Positions 1-8,287 of a stretch of 64,000 nucleotides of DNA are shown piece by piece. The translations under genes and the position numbers were made by a program. Origin of the DNA: Halocatena marina (GTDB taxonomy: Archaea > Halobacteriota > Halobacteria > Halobacteriales > Haloarculaceae). Location of the stretch: the NCBI RefSeq assembly GCF_023276375.1, contig NZ_JALLPK010000001.1, forward strand, positions 2,666,001 through 2,730,000. The letters run 5' to 3'. The notes beneath the pieces are model-generated. The model searched no databases and was not told the origin of the DNA. It saw only the letters and a program-made list of their open reading frames with translations. Every line of letters starts with the position of its first letter. The stretch's first letter is position 1.

Positions 1-22
1 CGAATCCCCCGAACAAACGCAT
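1..22 (-). CDS. 5' end of a gene leaving the window
   Basis: An ATG on the minus strand (bases 20-22) shares one base with the TAA stop of the preceding small membrane protein. It opens a frame reading MRLFGGF before the window ends. Stop-start overlaps of this kind are common between cotranscribed haloarchaeal genes, so a translationally coupled gene probably follows. Seven residues are too few to name it. Confidence 0.3.
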
Positions 23-249
23 TAGCCATCGAGTTTTACAGCACTGCCGGTCAGCGCCATGTGTAAGAAGACGATACCGAAGCCAATCGGAGCGAGTACA
101 GCGATAAAAAGTCCACCCAACCCTCTTCCAACATTCAGGACACCGATGTTGTACAGTTGCCAGCCCATGAATCCGCTGAGGAGCAGACACGAAAGGGCAA
201 TGATTCCCGAAAATAGCCGCACAGAGGGAGTAAGATCGCTCACGGCCAC
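22..249 (-). CDS. small two-helix membrane protein
   Basis: A 75-residue protein of unknown function. Two hydrophobic stretches (about residues 11-34 and 41-66) are separated by a short glycine-rich turn, so it should be a helical hairpin in the cytoplasmic membrane. The start is GTG at 249; a second GTG two codons later (243) is equally possible. Its stop overlaps the start of the next minus-strand gene, suggesting an operon that continues beyond the window. I recognise no named family. Confidence 0.6.
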   Translation of the reverse strand: MAVSDLTPSVRLFSGIIALSCLLLSGFMGWQLYNIGVLNVGRGLGGLFIAVLAPIGFGIVFLHMALTGSAVKLDG

Positions 250-454
250 TCGATTATGGTGTTCCTCGGAAGATCAGTTCCGTTTTCGATGTCGAGATGC
301 CGTCCCACGATCCCAACGGATCCGAAATCGATACCAAGGACAGTGGCGGGAGTCGTTGTGAGCGACAGGTGGACGAACAGTTGAAAGACAGAGAGCGGAC
401 GCTCCAACGACCGAGAGCACCGAGTAATCGTGTACCGATGCGCTCTCGCATTCC

Positions 455-973
455 TTATCGGTGGATCGTTACAGATTCGATCAGTACGTCGTCCACTGGT
501 CGGTCCTGTGCAGCCGTTTCGACCGATCCAATCTCGTTGACGACATCCATTCCGTCCACGACTTCACCGAACACCGAATGCCGGCCATCAAGATGGGGCT
601 GTGCGTCGAGTGTGATGAAAAACTGCGATCCGTTGGTGTTCGGACCGGAGTTGGCCATCGACAGTGTTCCTGGACCATCGTGAGACAGATCGTCGTGGAA
701 CTCATCGTCGAACTGATACCCGGGACCACCGCGTCCGGTGCCGGTCGGGTCCCCGCCCTGAATCATGAATCCATCAATGACGCGATGAACGAGAACGTCG
801 TCGTACAGCGGCTCGTTCTGCTTTGTTTCGTCCGTCTCGGGATCGGTCCACTCCTTGCTCCCAGTGGCAAGTCCAATGAAGTTCTCGACGGTGCGCGGTA
901 CACGCTCTTCGAACAGTTCGACCTCGATATCACCGTGGTTCGTGTGGATCCGCGCGTTTGGATTGTCGCTCAT
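455..973 (-). CDS. cyclophilin-type peptidyl-prolyl cis-trans isomerase
   Basis: A 172-residue single-domain cyclophilin that catalyses cis-trans isomerisation of prolyl bonds during protein folding, probably in the cytoplasm since no signal peptide is seen. Cyclophilin blocks are clear: the ELFEERVPRTVENFIGLA start, the VLVHRVIDGFMIQGGDPTGTG segment with the catalytic Arg, the GTLSMANSGPNTNGSQFFIT core, and HLDGRHSVFGEVVDGMDVV. The ATG at 973 has a purine-rich AGGAGA upstream, consistent with a leadered start. The long ORF on the opposite strand is a codon-bias shadow. Length is normal for prokaryotic cyclophilins. Confidence 0.93.
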   Translation of the reverse strand: MSDNPNARIHTNHGDIEVELFEERVPRTVENFIGLATGSKEWTDPETDETKQNEPLYDDVLVHRVIDGFMIQGGDPTGTGRGGPGYQFDDEFHDDLSHDGPGTLSMANSGPNTNGSQFFITLDAQPHLDGRHSVFGEVVDGMDVVNEIGSVETAAQDRPVDDVLIESVTIHR

Positions 974-1059
974 ACATTTAAATCGTCTCCTGGTAGGCTG
1001 AAAAGGGTGCCGATCAGCGGTCTGTGGTTCGATTGATGGGTTACACGGTTGATGAGCAC

Positions 1060-1305
1060 TCAGCTCCCCGTGAGTGCTTCTTCGTATCCGTATCGCACGT
1101 TGTTGTAGAGAATGACTACGATAGCGACGAGAATTCGAATCATGATGAGCAGACTGCCGAGCTCGACGAGATTGACGACAAGATCCAGTTCGGCGATTCT
1201 GATCAGAACAATCTCAGAAGTGAGAGTGCCAGCGAACCACAACGCGAATGCGATCCAGAACGCTTCATCGCGCAAAAGGAGGGTAGTGAGTGTCGAGAGG
1301 ACCAT
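1060..1305 (-). CDS. small membrane protein, unknown function
   Basis: An 81-residue, very hydrophobic protein with about three membrane-spanning segments and few polar residues except near the C-terminus (YNNVRYGYEEALTGS). The ATG at 1305 lies 63 bases after the stop of the TrpD-like gene on the same strand, so the two may be cotranscribed, although an AT-rich stretch just upstream could hold its own promoter. No family recognised. Weak similarity in style to PsiE-like membrane proteins is not enough to call it that. Confidence 0.55.
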   Translation of the reverse strand: MVLSTLTTLLLRDEAFWIAFALWFAGTLTSEIVLIRIAELDLVVNLVELGSLLIMIRILVAIVVILYNNVRYGYEEALTGS

Positions 1306-1368
1306 ATATTTTCAATACGTGCTTTCGAATATATTTTTTCTGGGTCCGCGTGAGGTTCGTTGCGCAGT

Positions 1369-2433
1369 TCAGAATGCTTCGAGTGCTTCGAGCGTCTCGG
1401 CTGCGCGTCCGTCGTCGATAGCATCACGCGCCAGTGCTAACCCGTCCTCAATCGTTGCTGCGTCTTCGCGGGCGTAGATGCGGAGTGCAGCATTGAGCGC
1501 GATCGCATCAGCAAAGCTGTCCTCACGGTCACCAGTCAGAACCTCTCGGGTGATCTGTGCCGAGGCTGTGGGAACGTCCTCGACAGCGAGATCATCGCTC
1601 GTCATGTCCATCCCGTACTCTGCGGTTTCGATCTCGAAGTCATCGAGGTCGCCGTCGGTCGAAACGGCCACCTTCGTCGATCCGGGTCGGACGTCGTCGT
1701 AGCCCTCCATTCCTTGGAACATGACGACTCGTCGGATGTCATAACGTTCGCTCTCCGCGAACGTATCGATGATGCGCTTGGCGTAGGGGAGGTGATAGAA
1801 GCTCCCGAGGTGAACGGTTGCGTCTGCGGGGTTCGCGAGCGTCTCGATCGTGTTAACGAACGTCCGGACGCCCATCTGATCACGACGGTCGAAGAGATCG
1901 TGGACAGCCGGGTTGACGTTCGGTTGGTAGTAGAACCCGAATCCAATCTCGTCGGTCATAGCTGCGCTCTCCTCTGGAGCGAGATCAGTCCGAACGCCGA
2001 GTTCATCGAGCACGTGTTTGTACGCCCACGACTTTTGTGTTGGAACGTGATCGCCGCTGTGAGCGACAACGGGCGTCCCTGCGGCAGCGGCAACAACACC
2101 GGCACCGACACCGAGAAGCGCAGATCGACTCTTTCCGTCGTAGTTCGCGCCACAATCGACGGGATCACAGTCGGGGGAAGCGAACTCAACCGATTCCTCC
2201 GCCATCACGTCGATATACGCGGCGAGTTCTTCCGGTGTGTTGCGCTTCCACCGGTTCGCTAGCCAGAACGCCCCGAGTGTCGTTGGGTCTGGGGCACCCG
2301 CAAGGATGCGTTGGAACGCCTCCATTGCCTGTTCACGGGTCATATCGTCCGCGGACTTGTGTCCCGATCCGACGACCTCGGTCATGAGTCGCTTCAGCGG
2401 CCACTCACCGAATGTCTGTGCTGTCTCGACCAT
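1369..2433 (-). CDS. anthranilate phosphoribosyltransferase-like protein (TrpD2 type)
   Basis: A 354-residue protein with the glycosyltransferase family 3 layout: an N-terminal helical domain (residues 1-75), then an alpha/beta domain with a glycine-rich loop (near 94-112) and a second loop at about 120-145. In true TrpD these loops read GTGGD and KHGNR. Here the corresponding positions read roughly DCGANYDG and AHSGDH, so the PRPP and anthranilate sites have diverged. Haloarchaeal relatives are commonly annotated as anthranilate phosphoribosyltransferase, but no other trp gene is nearby and the natural substrate is uncertain. The ATG at 2433 is a good start. Confidence 0.75.
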   Translation of the reverse strand: MVETAQTFGEWPLKRLMTEVVGSGHKSADDMTREQAMEAFQRILAGAPDPTTLGAFWLANRWKRNTPEELAAYIDVMAEESVEFASPDCDPVDCGANYDGKSRSALLGVGAGVVAAAAGTPVVAHSGDHVPTQKSWAYKHVLDELGVRTDLAPEESAAMTDEIGFGFYYQPNVNPAVHDLFDRRDQMGVRTFVNTIETLANPADATVHLGSFYHLPYAKRIIDTFAESERYDIRRVVMFQGMEGYDDVRPGSTKVAVSTDGDLDDFEIETAEYGMDMTSDDLAVEDVPTASAQITREVLTGDREDSFADAIALNAALRIYAREDAATIEDGLALARDAIDDGRAAETLEALEAF

Positions 2434-2539
2434 GTCCAGAATTCGGGCCTACCGTGCTAAAAACGTCCCGTTCGTCCCGAAACGTTGTGGATAGTCTCGG
2501 GTGCAAAGTGAGGTTACGAGCAAAATCTACGACTGTGGA

Positions 2540-3391
2540 TCAGACGAGATCAGTGCGTTCGAACCGCCAGTAGCCCATTGCGAGCGGTACCATTGCCCAA
2601 AATAGCAGCACAAAGATTCCAAACAGTTGAACCGTTAGGTTTCCGGGATACCCGATCGATGAATCGGCCAGACTGGCGACGAACTCGCTGTTCTGTACGA
2701 AGTTATCCATCGGATTGACTCGCTGGGCGTAGAGGTACCACGTTGACCACGTGTTTGGGTCGAGTGGATCGATCCCCGCGGTTGAGGCACTTCCTGTAGA
2801 TATCAGCGCCGCCAGCGGCAGCGCGACGCTTCTCCAGATTCCGAATGGACCAAGGATCATAAACAGACCCAACAGACTGGCAATTGCTTGCAACCGCGAG
2901 GTGACCGCCGCCGAGACCCCGACCGTCACCGCAGTCCACACTGTTCCATAGAATAGGACGTAACTCACCATCACGACGAACACGACGAGGGGGAGCGTCC
3001 CGTAAGCGATGGCAACGACAGCACCGAGTGCAAGCAACCCGATAGAGAGCACGGCCGCAACGAGCGCCACTCGTCCGAGTAGTTTGCCGACGATGACATC
3101 TCGCCGGACGATCGGATGACCGAACAACACTCGAAGACTTCCCGACTCGCGCTCCCCGACAACTGCTCGATATGCAGCGATTATGGTCAGCGGTGCGATG
3201 AAATTCTGGAAGACAAGCGGAAAGAACGCAATGGCGTCGGTAGCGTTGTCGAGGATCGGGCTATCCGTCAAGCCGTAGAAACTCGGAACGGTCACAACGA
3301 GTAACACCAATGTGAGACCCCAGAGGAGCTTCGAGCGGGCAGCGTCCTCGAACTCTTTTTTCGCGATAGTTAGCATCGGCGTCGCTGTCAT
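2540..3391 (-). CDS. ABC transporter permease (ABC-2 type)
   Basis: A 283-residue permease with about six transmembrane segments: one near residues 24-45, a long extracytoplasmic section, then helices around 60-75, 110-135, 140-165, 170-195 and 250-275. The sequence around ERESGSLRVLFGHPIVRRDVIVGK is characteristic of the NosY/YhhJ-like ABC-2 family, in which this loop couples to the ATPase. The ATG overlaps the upstream ATPase stop by four bases (ATGA), so the pair is translationally coupled. Substrate unknown; such pairs export drugs, lipids or ions, or help assemble copper enzymes, and no neighbour decides between these. Confidence 0.87.
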   Translation of the reverse strand: MTATPMLTIAKKEFEDAARSKLLWGLTLVLLVVTVPSFYGLTDSPILDNATDAIAFFPLVFQNFIAPLTIIAAYRAVVGERESGSLRVLFGHPIVRRDVIVGKLLGRVALVAAVLSIGLLALGAVVAIAYGTLPLVVFVVMVSYVLFYGTVWTAVTVGVSAAVTSRLQAIASLLGLFMILGPFGIWRSVALPLAALISTGSASTAGIDPLDPNTWSTWYLYAQRVNPMDNFVQNSEFVASLADSSIGYPGNLTVQLFGIFVLLFWAMVPLAMGYWRFERTDLV

Positions 3392-4311
3392 GGTTTGCCC
3401 TCTCTCGCACCAGTTTTGTTCGTATGCTCGACGAAGATATCCTCCAGAGCGGTTCGTTCGACATCGATATCGATCACTGACGCTCCTGCTCGCTCAATCT
3501 CCGAGATGACCGTTGCCTTAATCTTAGAATTCGAACATCCGATACGGAGCGTTGTGCCGTTAATTGTTACATCAGTAACGTCATCGATACCCCTAATATT
3601 AGACGTATCAGGTACTTCGTCAACGGAGATAACAAGAGTAGATGTCGTCCCGGATGCTGCACACAGTTCATCAACTGTATCGACAGCGACGAGAGTACCT
3701 TCGTTCATGATACCGACGCGATCGCAGACTGCCTCAACCTGCTCCAAAATATGGCTGGAGAAGAATACGGTCGTGCCACGGTCTGTCTCCTCGCGGACAA
3801 TCTGGCGCATCAGCCGAGCACCGTTCGGATCAAGGCCACTGGACGGCTCATCGAGGATGAGCAGATCGGGCTGGCCAACGAGTGCCATTCCCAGTGCAAG
3901 GCGCTGGCGCATTCCTTTCGAGAACTCACCGACTGTCTGATTCTCGCTGTCGGTGAGCCCGACTCGCTTCAGAACTGTGTCCGGGTCGTCGCTACTATCT
4001 TCCAATTCTACCGCGAATTGGATGTGTTTACGGGCGGTCAGCCGGTCATAGAGATGATAGCCTTCCGGAAGGATGCCGATATGCTCACGAACAAGACGTG
4101 GCTCGCTGTGAGGCTCATGCCCGAGAATCGATATCTCGCCTGAAGTGGGTCGAATAAAGTCGAGGAGCATATTGATGGTAGTAGACTTCCCTGCTCCATT
4201 CGGACCGAGAAAGCCGAATACTTCACCTTCGTTGACCTCTAGGTTCACGTCGTGGACCGCTGTCAGATCTCCAAATCGTTTCTTTAGCCGATTCGTTCTT
4301 ATTACACTCAT
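3388..4311 (-). CDS. ABC transporter ATP-binding protein
   Basis: A 307-residue nucleotide-binding subunit that powers the permease encoded immediately downstream. It has Walker A GPNGAGKSTT near residue 37, the signature FSKGMRQRL with the Walker B LLILDEPSSGLDP shortly after, and the switch His in FFSSHIL. A C-terminal extension of about 90 residues, typical of multidrug/Nod-type exporters, follows. The ATG at 4311 is preceded by a strong GGGAGG site nine bases upstream. The codon choice has more A/T than most neighbours. Two copies of ATCGTAA lie in the upstream region (about 4331-4359). Confidence 0.93.
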   Translation of the reverse strand: MSVIRTNRLKKRFGDLTAVHDVNLEVNEGEVFGFLGPNGAGKSTTINMLLDFIRPTSGEISILGHEPHSEPRLVREHIGILPEGYHLYDRLTARKHIQFAVELEDSSDDPDTVLKRVGLTDSENQTVGEFSKGMRQRLALGMALVGQPDLLILDEPSSGLDPNGARLMRQIVREETDRGTTVFFSSHILEQVEAVCDRVGIMNEGTLVAVDTVDELCAASGTTSTLVISVDEVPDTSNIRGIDDVTDVTINGTTLRIGCSNSKIKATVISEIERAGASVIDIDVERTALEDIFVEHTNKTGAREGKP

Positions 4312-4320
4312 ATTAACACA

Positions 4321-4326
4321 CCTCCC
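4321..4326 (-). promoter_or_regulatory. Shine-Dalgarno site of the ABC ATPase gene
   Basis: GGGAGG on the minus strand, nine bases before the ATG at 4311. A strong ribosome-binding site is unusual in haloarchaea, where leaderless mRNAs dominate, and it fixes the ATPase start and implies a 5' leader. Confidence 0.6.
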
Positions 4327-4509
4327 GAGTGTATCGTAATGGTTTAAAATCTATCGTAAATCAAAGAATTCAATGAAGTCTGAATAGCCAAAGAGCTATC
4401 AACAGCATCCAGAGACGCTCATGTGTGCCATCCGATCGATTTCGAAATGCTACTCGTAGTCGAACAGCCGTAAGCGATACGAGAGACGGCGGAGAAGCTC
4501 AACTCGATC

Positions 4510-5355
4510 ATGGCCGAGCTTCGACGCATCACGACGTATCCGATCAAAGCTCTCGATCCGTTCGACAGGGAAACGGGACAGATCACCGACGGGGGAGTGA
4601 TCGAAGACGATCGTGAGTACGCTATCCTTGACCGATCGGCGGACGAATCCTACGACCCGGACACTGCATCCGTCTCCGGAAACGGCGATTACATCAACGG
4701 AAAGCGGACTGCTGCGGTTCACCGACTGCGTTCGACGTTCGACCCAGAAGCGCGCACTCTCATGATTCGAATTCAGGATGAGACAGACGCGCACACGTTC
4801 GATCTCGACGACAGAACGGAGCTGAATGCGTGGCTGACCGACTACTTCGGTCGACCAGTGAGTGTTCGTCGGGATGCGAGTGGCCATCACGATCTCCGCA
4901 AACGCGACATCTCGGGACCGTCGGTCATCAGCACTGCGACGCTCCGTGAAGTCGCTTCGTGGTTTCCGGAGATCGAGATAGACAGCATTCGTCGTCGGTT
5001 TCGCGCAAATCTCGAAATTGGGGGCGTCCCCCCATTCTGGGAGGACCGGCTTGTTGCCGACCACGGTGAGGCTGTTGCCTTTCGCGTCGGTGATGTGCGA
5101 TTCGAAGGCGTCGAACCGTGCAAACGGTGTGTTGTTCCGCTACGCGATCCCGACACCGGAGAAAAGAACGACGACGTTCGGCAGACGTTCATAGAAAAGC
5201 GCAGAGAAACTCGGCCCGAGTGGCTTGACAGTGACCGCTTCGACAGTGATTTTCGACTGATGACAGTAACGAACATCCCGACACGTGATTGGGGGAAAAC
5301 GCTGCGAGTGGGAGACTCCGTCGAGATCATCGGAACGCACTCATACTCCTCCTAA
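4510..5355 (+). CDS. MOSC domain-containing protein
   Basis: A 281-residue protein with an N-terminal MOSC_N beta-barrel domain (residues 1-110) followed by the MOSC domain (about 120-275). The conserved Cys thought to bind sulfur or molybdenum cofactor lies in EPCKRCVVP near residue 203. MOSC proteins include molybdenum-cofactor sulfurases and mARC-type amidoxime reductases; their substrates in archaea are mostly unknown. The protein should be cytosolic. It is monocistronic: the ABC genes upstream run the other way and the next gene downstream is convergent. The ATG at 4510 starts directly with the typical ELRRITTYPIKAL strand. Confidence 0.85.
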   Translation: MAELRRITTYPIKALDPFDRETGQITDGGVIEDDREYAILDRSADESYDPDTASVSGNGDYINGKRTAAVHRLRSTFDPEARTLMIRIQDETDAHTFDLDDRTELNAWLTDYFGRPVSVRRDASGHHDLRKRDISGPSVISTATLREVASWFPEIEIDSIRRRFRANLEIGGVPPFWEDRLVADHGEAVAFRVGDVRFEGVEPCKRCVVPLRDPDTGEKNDDVRQTFIEKRRETRPEWLDSDRFDSDFRLMTVTNIPTRDWGKTLRVGDSVEIIGTHSYSS

Positions 5356-5502
5356 GTCGTATCCGATCGATTCACGACGGCTACAAAAGAACGACTGGGA
5401 AACGTTAAATATTTTTGACATACTCCTGCTGAGCTCCTTGATTGAAAAGCGAAATCGACCCTCAAAGGTCACAAATTGAATGAATCACTCGATCGACGGG
5501 TA

Positions 5503-6021
5503 CTACGCGTTTTGTGCCTGCTCCTCTGGTTGTGCGCCAACCGAATCGAGTTGTTCCGTGATAAGCCCGTTCACGTGCTCAGGATTCGGCACGTTGACGA
5601 GTGTGAGATCGGTCCCGCCAGTTCCGGCCGTATCGACCCGAATGCTGCCGTACGATAGGAAGCGCTCGGGAAGTGATTGAGAATAGGAAGTGTTCTGGAT
5701 TCGATCGAGTCGGATGTTGATCACATTCCGCGAGAGGATCCCCGTCTTTTTGTACACCTCCTCGCTTGTAAGCACATACTGAATGCTCTGGTGACGAAAG
5801 TACGTTATTGCGATCATCACAAAACCGATCCCCACGGGAGCGATCGAGATGATTCGTAGCACATCACTGGATAGTATGATCCCTCCAAGACCGAGTCCGA
5901 TGACGATGAGTCCAGTGACGACTGTCCCCCAAGCTGACCGCAGACTCGGATGATCGCTCCAAATGAGTTGCTCGTCAGCAGTCAAGGTGACCCACGAAGG
6001 CACATCTACGTTTCCCGGCAT
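5503..6021 (-). CDS. PH domain-containing membrane protein (bPH2/YdbS-like)
   Basis: A 172-residue protein with two transmembrane helices at about residues 30-50 and 55-75, followed by a bacterial-PH-2 domain (about 78-155) recognisable from the run YVLTSEEVYKKTGILSR, NVINIRLDRIQN and GSIRVDTAG. An N-terminal segment with EQLIWSDHPSLR is the usual lead-in for YdbS-type proteins. Its biochemical role is not established; family members sit in the cytoplasmic membrane with the PH domain facing the cytosol. The ATG at 6021 is supported by the start of the domain shortly after. Transcribed divergently from the siroheme decarboxylase gene. Confidence 0.8.
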   Translation of the reverse strand: MPGNVDVPSWVTLTADEQLIWSDHPSLRSAWGTVVTGLIVIGLGLGGIILSSDVLRIISIAPVGIGFVMIAITYFRHQSIQYVLTSEEVYKKTGILSRNVINIRLDRIQNTSYSQSLPERFLSYGSIRVDTAGTGGTDLTLVNVPNPEHVNGLITEQLDSVGAQPEEQAQNA

Positions 6022-6236
6022 ATGCTGGGATATGTTACGCAGGAACTTGTCAGTATCCCTTAGCAGAAGACCAAGCTATGTTTTTGATCTCCTGTCGGGA
6101 AGGCTGTTTACAAAAATACTGATTGAACGCATTGTTGACAATACTATAACACAATTTCAGAAGCAATAGTGTGTCATAATATGAGCCACAGCAGCAGAGA
6201 TGGGTAGACACGCCACATTCTACGAACAGATACGTT

Positions 6237-6255
6237 CGTCTGAAACCGACAGACG
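6237..6255. promoter_or_regulatory. inverted repeat before the siroheme decarboxylase gene
   Basis: CGTCTG and CAGACG are separated by seven bases, centred about 38 bases before the ATG at 6284. The position overlaps where a TATA/BRE region would be expected for a transcript starting near the ATG, so a bound protein could block initiation. Six-base arms are short and chance is possible. Confidence 0.3.
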
Positions 6256-6283
6256 GTAAACGCCGACCGTACTACGAATAACA

Positions 6284-7318
6284 ATGAGCGTACTGGAGGA
6301 TGATTGGCGAAAGACCCTCGACGAGGTCGACGCCGAACTCATCGATGGGTTCCAGAGCGGTATCCCAGTCGAGCGTCGACCGTTTCGTGCGGTCGGGGCT
6401 GCGCTCGGCGTGACCGAAGCCGAGGCGTTGTCTCGGATTGAACGCCTCCGTAATCAAGGCATTTTTCGTCGATTTGGTGCGGTGTTGAATCCTCCGGTTA
6501 TCGGAAGTTCGACGCTCGCAGCGGTGAAAGCCCCCGAAGAACAGTTCGACGAAATTGCTGTGGCGATCAACGACTACCAGCAGGTGAACCACAACTACCG
6601 ACGAGACCACGAGTGGAATATGTGGTTCGTTGTTACCGCAGGGACTCGCAAGACACGCGATCGTATCCTCGGAGAGATCGAACAGCTAACAGGCAGCGTG
6701 CTCAATCTCCCGATGCTGACCGATTACTACATTAATCTCGAATTTCCCGTTGTAAACTCAGATCGGTTCGCACGCGAGAACCACACGGAGACGACAGTAG
6801 ACGCCACACGAATCAGTGAAGCGGCGACTGCAGATCTCTCAGATCTCGATCGGCGGCTCCTGCTCGCAATACAAGACGGACTCCCGCTTTCTTTGACACC
6901 GTATCAAGACGTCGCAAACGCGATCAATGCAGACACCGAGACAGTCACAACCGCCATCGATCGTCTGCTCGATAGGGGCTGTATCAAGCGCATTGGCTGT
7001 GTCGTCAATCACGTCGTCACCGGTTTCGATAACAACTGTATGGTCGTCTGGGATATACCTGAAACAGAACTCGATGCCCGCGGCGAACGCGTCGGGGAAA
7101 TTCCGTACGTGACGCTGTGCTATCATCGGCCACGGCGACCAGAACTGGGTTGGTCATACACGCTCTTTACGATGATTCACGGGCGAGATGCCGATGCTGT
7201 CGATGAGACCGTTGACGAGCTTGCACGCGAACATCTCCCCTATCCACACGAGCGTCTCTACTCGACTGAAACGCTGAAACAAACCGGCGCGCGCTACGAA
7301 GATCTCGTCAGCACGTAA
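6284..7318 (+). CDS. ahbAB: siroheme decarboxylase, fused AhbA-AhbB (NirD/L/G/H type)
   Basis: A 344-residue protein made of two Lrp/AsnC-like halves. Residues 1-170 contain a winged helix (VGAALGVTEAEALSRIERL) and the conserved NHNYRRDHEWNMWFV segment. Residues 185-344 contain a second helix-turn-helix and YHRPRRPELGWSYTLF near 279, with the typical Arg/His-rich signature. In most organisms AhbA and AhbB (or NirD, L, G, H) are separate or partly fused subunits that decarboxylate siroheme to didecarboxysiroheme, the first committed step of archaeal haem synthesis. The fusion fixes a one-to-one ratio. It can be mistaken for a transcription regulator because of its AsnC fold. Start ATG at 6284. 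Confidence 0.87.
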   Translation: MSVLEDDWRKTLDEVDAELIDGFQSGIPVERRPFRAVGAALGVTEAEALSRIERLRNQGIFRRFGAVLNPPVIGSSTLAAVKAPEEQFDEIAVAINDYQQVNHNYRRDHEWNMWFVVTAGTRKTRDRILGEIEQLTGSVLNLPMLTDYYINLEFPVVNSDRFARENHTETTVDATRISEAATADLSDLDRRLLLAIQDGLPLSLTPYQDVANAINADTETVTTAIDRLLDRGCIKRIGCVVNHVVTGFDNNCMVVWDIPETELDARGERVGEIPYVTLCYHRPRRPELGWSYTLFTMIHGRDADAVDETVDELAREHLPYPHERLYSTETLKQTGARYEDLVST

Positions 7319-7415
7319 ATTCTCAAAAAGACACGCTTCTCAGATAGAGACGGATTGAAAGTAAGAGACGCCCATAAGCCGTGTCGTATCGCGCTGTACT
7401 ATTGTTTTACGTGCC

Positions 7416-7676
7416 TCATCGCCCGATAATGACGAGCATCGGACCGACAAAGACGAGCCCAATACCAACGAACTTGTAGGTGACGTCGTTACCCATCAAG
7501 CTGAGCGGCAAGCTCATAAAGAGGAGACCGAATGTGACGACGTGAAGTCCAGTGATGGTCTTGCTCCGGAGCGGAAGGGTACCGAGCAGTCCGAGTACGA
7601 ACACGAGCACAAGCACCTGACCGATATTGTACTGGAGCAGGAAATTGTCGATTACCTGTAGTGGGAGCGCGAACAT
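7416..7676 (-). CDS. small membrane protein, conserved haloarchaeal type
   Basis: An 86-residue protein with three hydrophobic segments (about residues 18-35, 42-60 and 66-84) and almost no charged residues. The motif VFVLGLLGTLPLRSKTITGLH and the end FVGPMLVIIGR resemble a family of small haloarchaeal membrane proteins of unknown function. Start ATG at 7676. It lies between the convergent ahbAB gene and another small membrane protein on its own strand. Confidence 0.6.
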   Translation of the reverse strand: MFALPLQVIDNFLLQYNIGQVLVLVFVLGLLGTLPLRSKTITGLHVVTFGLLFMSLPLSLMGNDVTYKFVGIGLVFVGPMLVIIGR

Positions 7677-7758
7677 CCTTACATCCCATTCACGACGGTG
7701 CGGATTTCAAGGTTCCGTTACTCGGCGCAAGAATGAGATACCAACGCACACTCACACG

Positions 7759-8088
7759 TTAGTACCGACTTGAGAAATCGATCGGTCGTAGCAACAGATA
7801 CCACAGCGCGAATATTGTGAGTCCGTACCCGAAAATCCACATGAGTTCTCCGGATCCGGGCGGTCCGATTCGATCGAGCAGGTACACCATCAAGCCCGAC
7901 ATGACGATCCCGATCGCAGCGATGGCTCCACCGACCACGAACATCCTCGAAAGACCACCCGATTCATCAGTAGTGGTTTCAGAGTCAGTATCACCAGTAG
8001 TGTCGATATCGGAGCCTGTGTCTGCACTATCGTCGAGATCGACAGTAGTGTCGGTGTCCATGTCCCTGTCCCCGTTCGATTGTCCCAT
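7759..8088 (-). CDS. acidic-tailed two-helix membrane protein
   Basis: A 109-residue protein. The first 45 residues are almost entirely Asp, Thr, Ser, Gly and Glu, a low-complexity acidic tail typical of haloarchaeal surface or membrane proteins. Residues 48-72 and 80-100 form two transmembrane helices with a short PPGSGE turn, and the sequence ends in LRPIDFSSRY. Function unknown. The ATG at 8088 is uncertain because the coding character continues upstream in another frame to about 8273 (see the adjacent entry). Confidence 0.55.
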   Translation of the reverse strand: MGQSNGDRDMDTDTTVDLDDSADTGSDIDTTGDTDSETTTDESGGLSRMFVVGGAIAAIGIVMSGLMVYLLDRIGPPGSGELMWIFGYGLTIFALWYLLLRPIDFSSRY

Positions 8089-8273
8089 ATTCGCCGTTCA
8101 CTCTCCGGGAGTGTGAACCCCTCGGTTGGAGATCGTTCTGTATCGGCCAGTTCTTCGAGAAGAGCGCCTACATCGTCCAGTTTAGACGCTTCCTCACTCG
8201 TTACCGTCCAGAATACCAGTGTGGTTGTACTGTCTTCTGTTGCGAGTGAAGCAGTAACGCTTTCACACAACAA
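8089..8273 (-). other. coding-like stretch, possibly a frameshifted 5' part
   Basis: On the minus strand, from a TTG at 8273, about 60 codons read like a normal acidic haloarchaeal protein (TLVFWTVTSEEASKLDD, ALLEELADTE). The frame does not match that of the 109-residue protein that follows and runs on into it as a shadow, stopping at 7890. The complementary strand shows the Ser/Arg-rich pattern typical of the antisense of a real gene. Either the downstream gene has a longer N-terminus interrupted by a one-base indel, or this is a decayed small gene. No family recognised. Confidence 0.3.
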
Positions 8274-8287
8274 GTCGTGTTAATTTC

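Noticed and set aside
6284..7318. Lrp/AsnC transcription regulator
   Set aside because: Two AsnC-like halves with the siroheme decarboxylase-specific Arg/His blocks point to the enzyme rather than a regulator.
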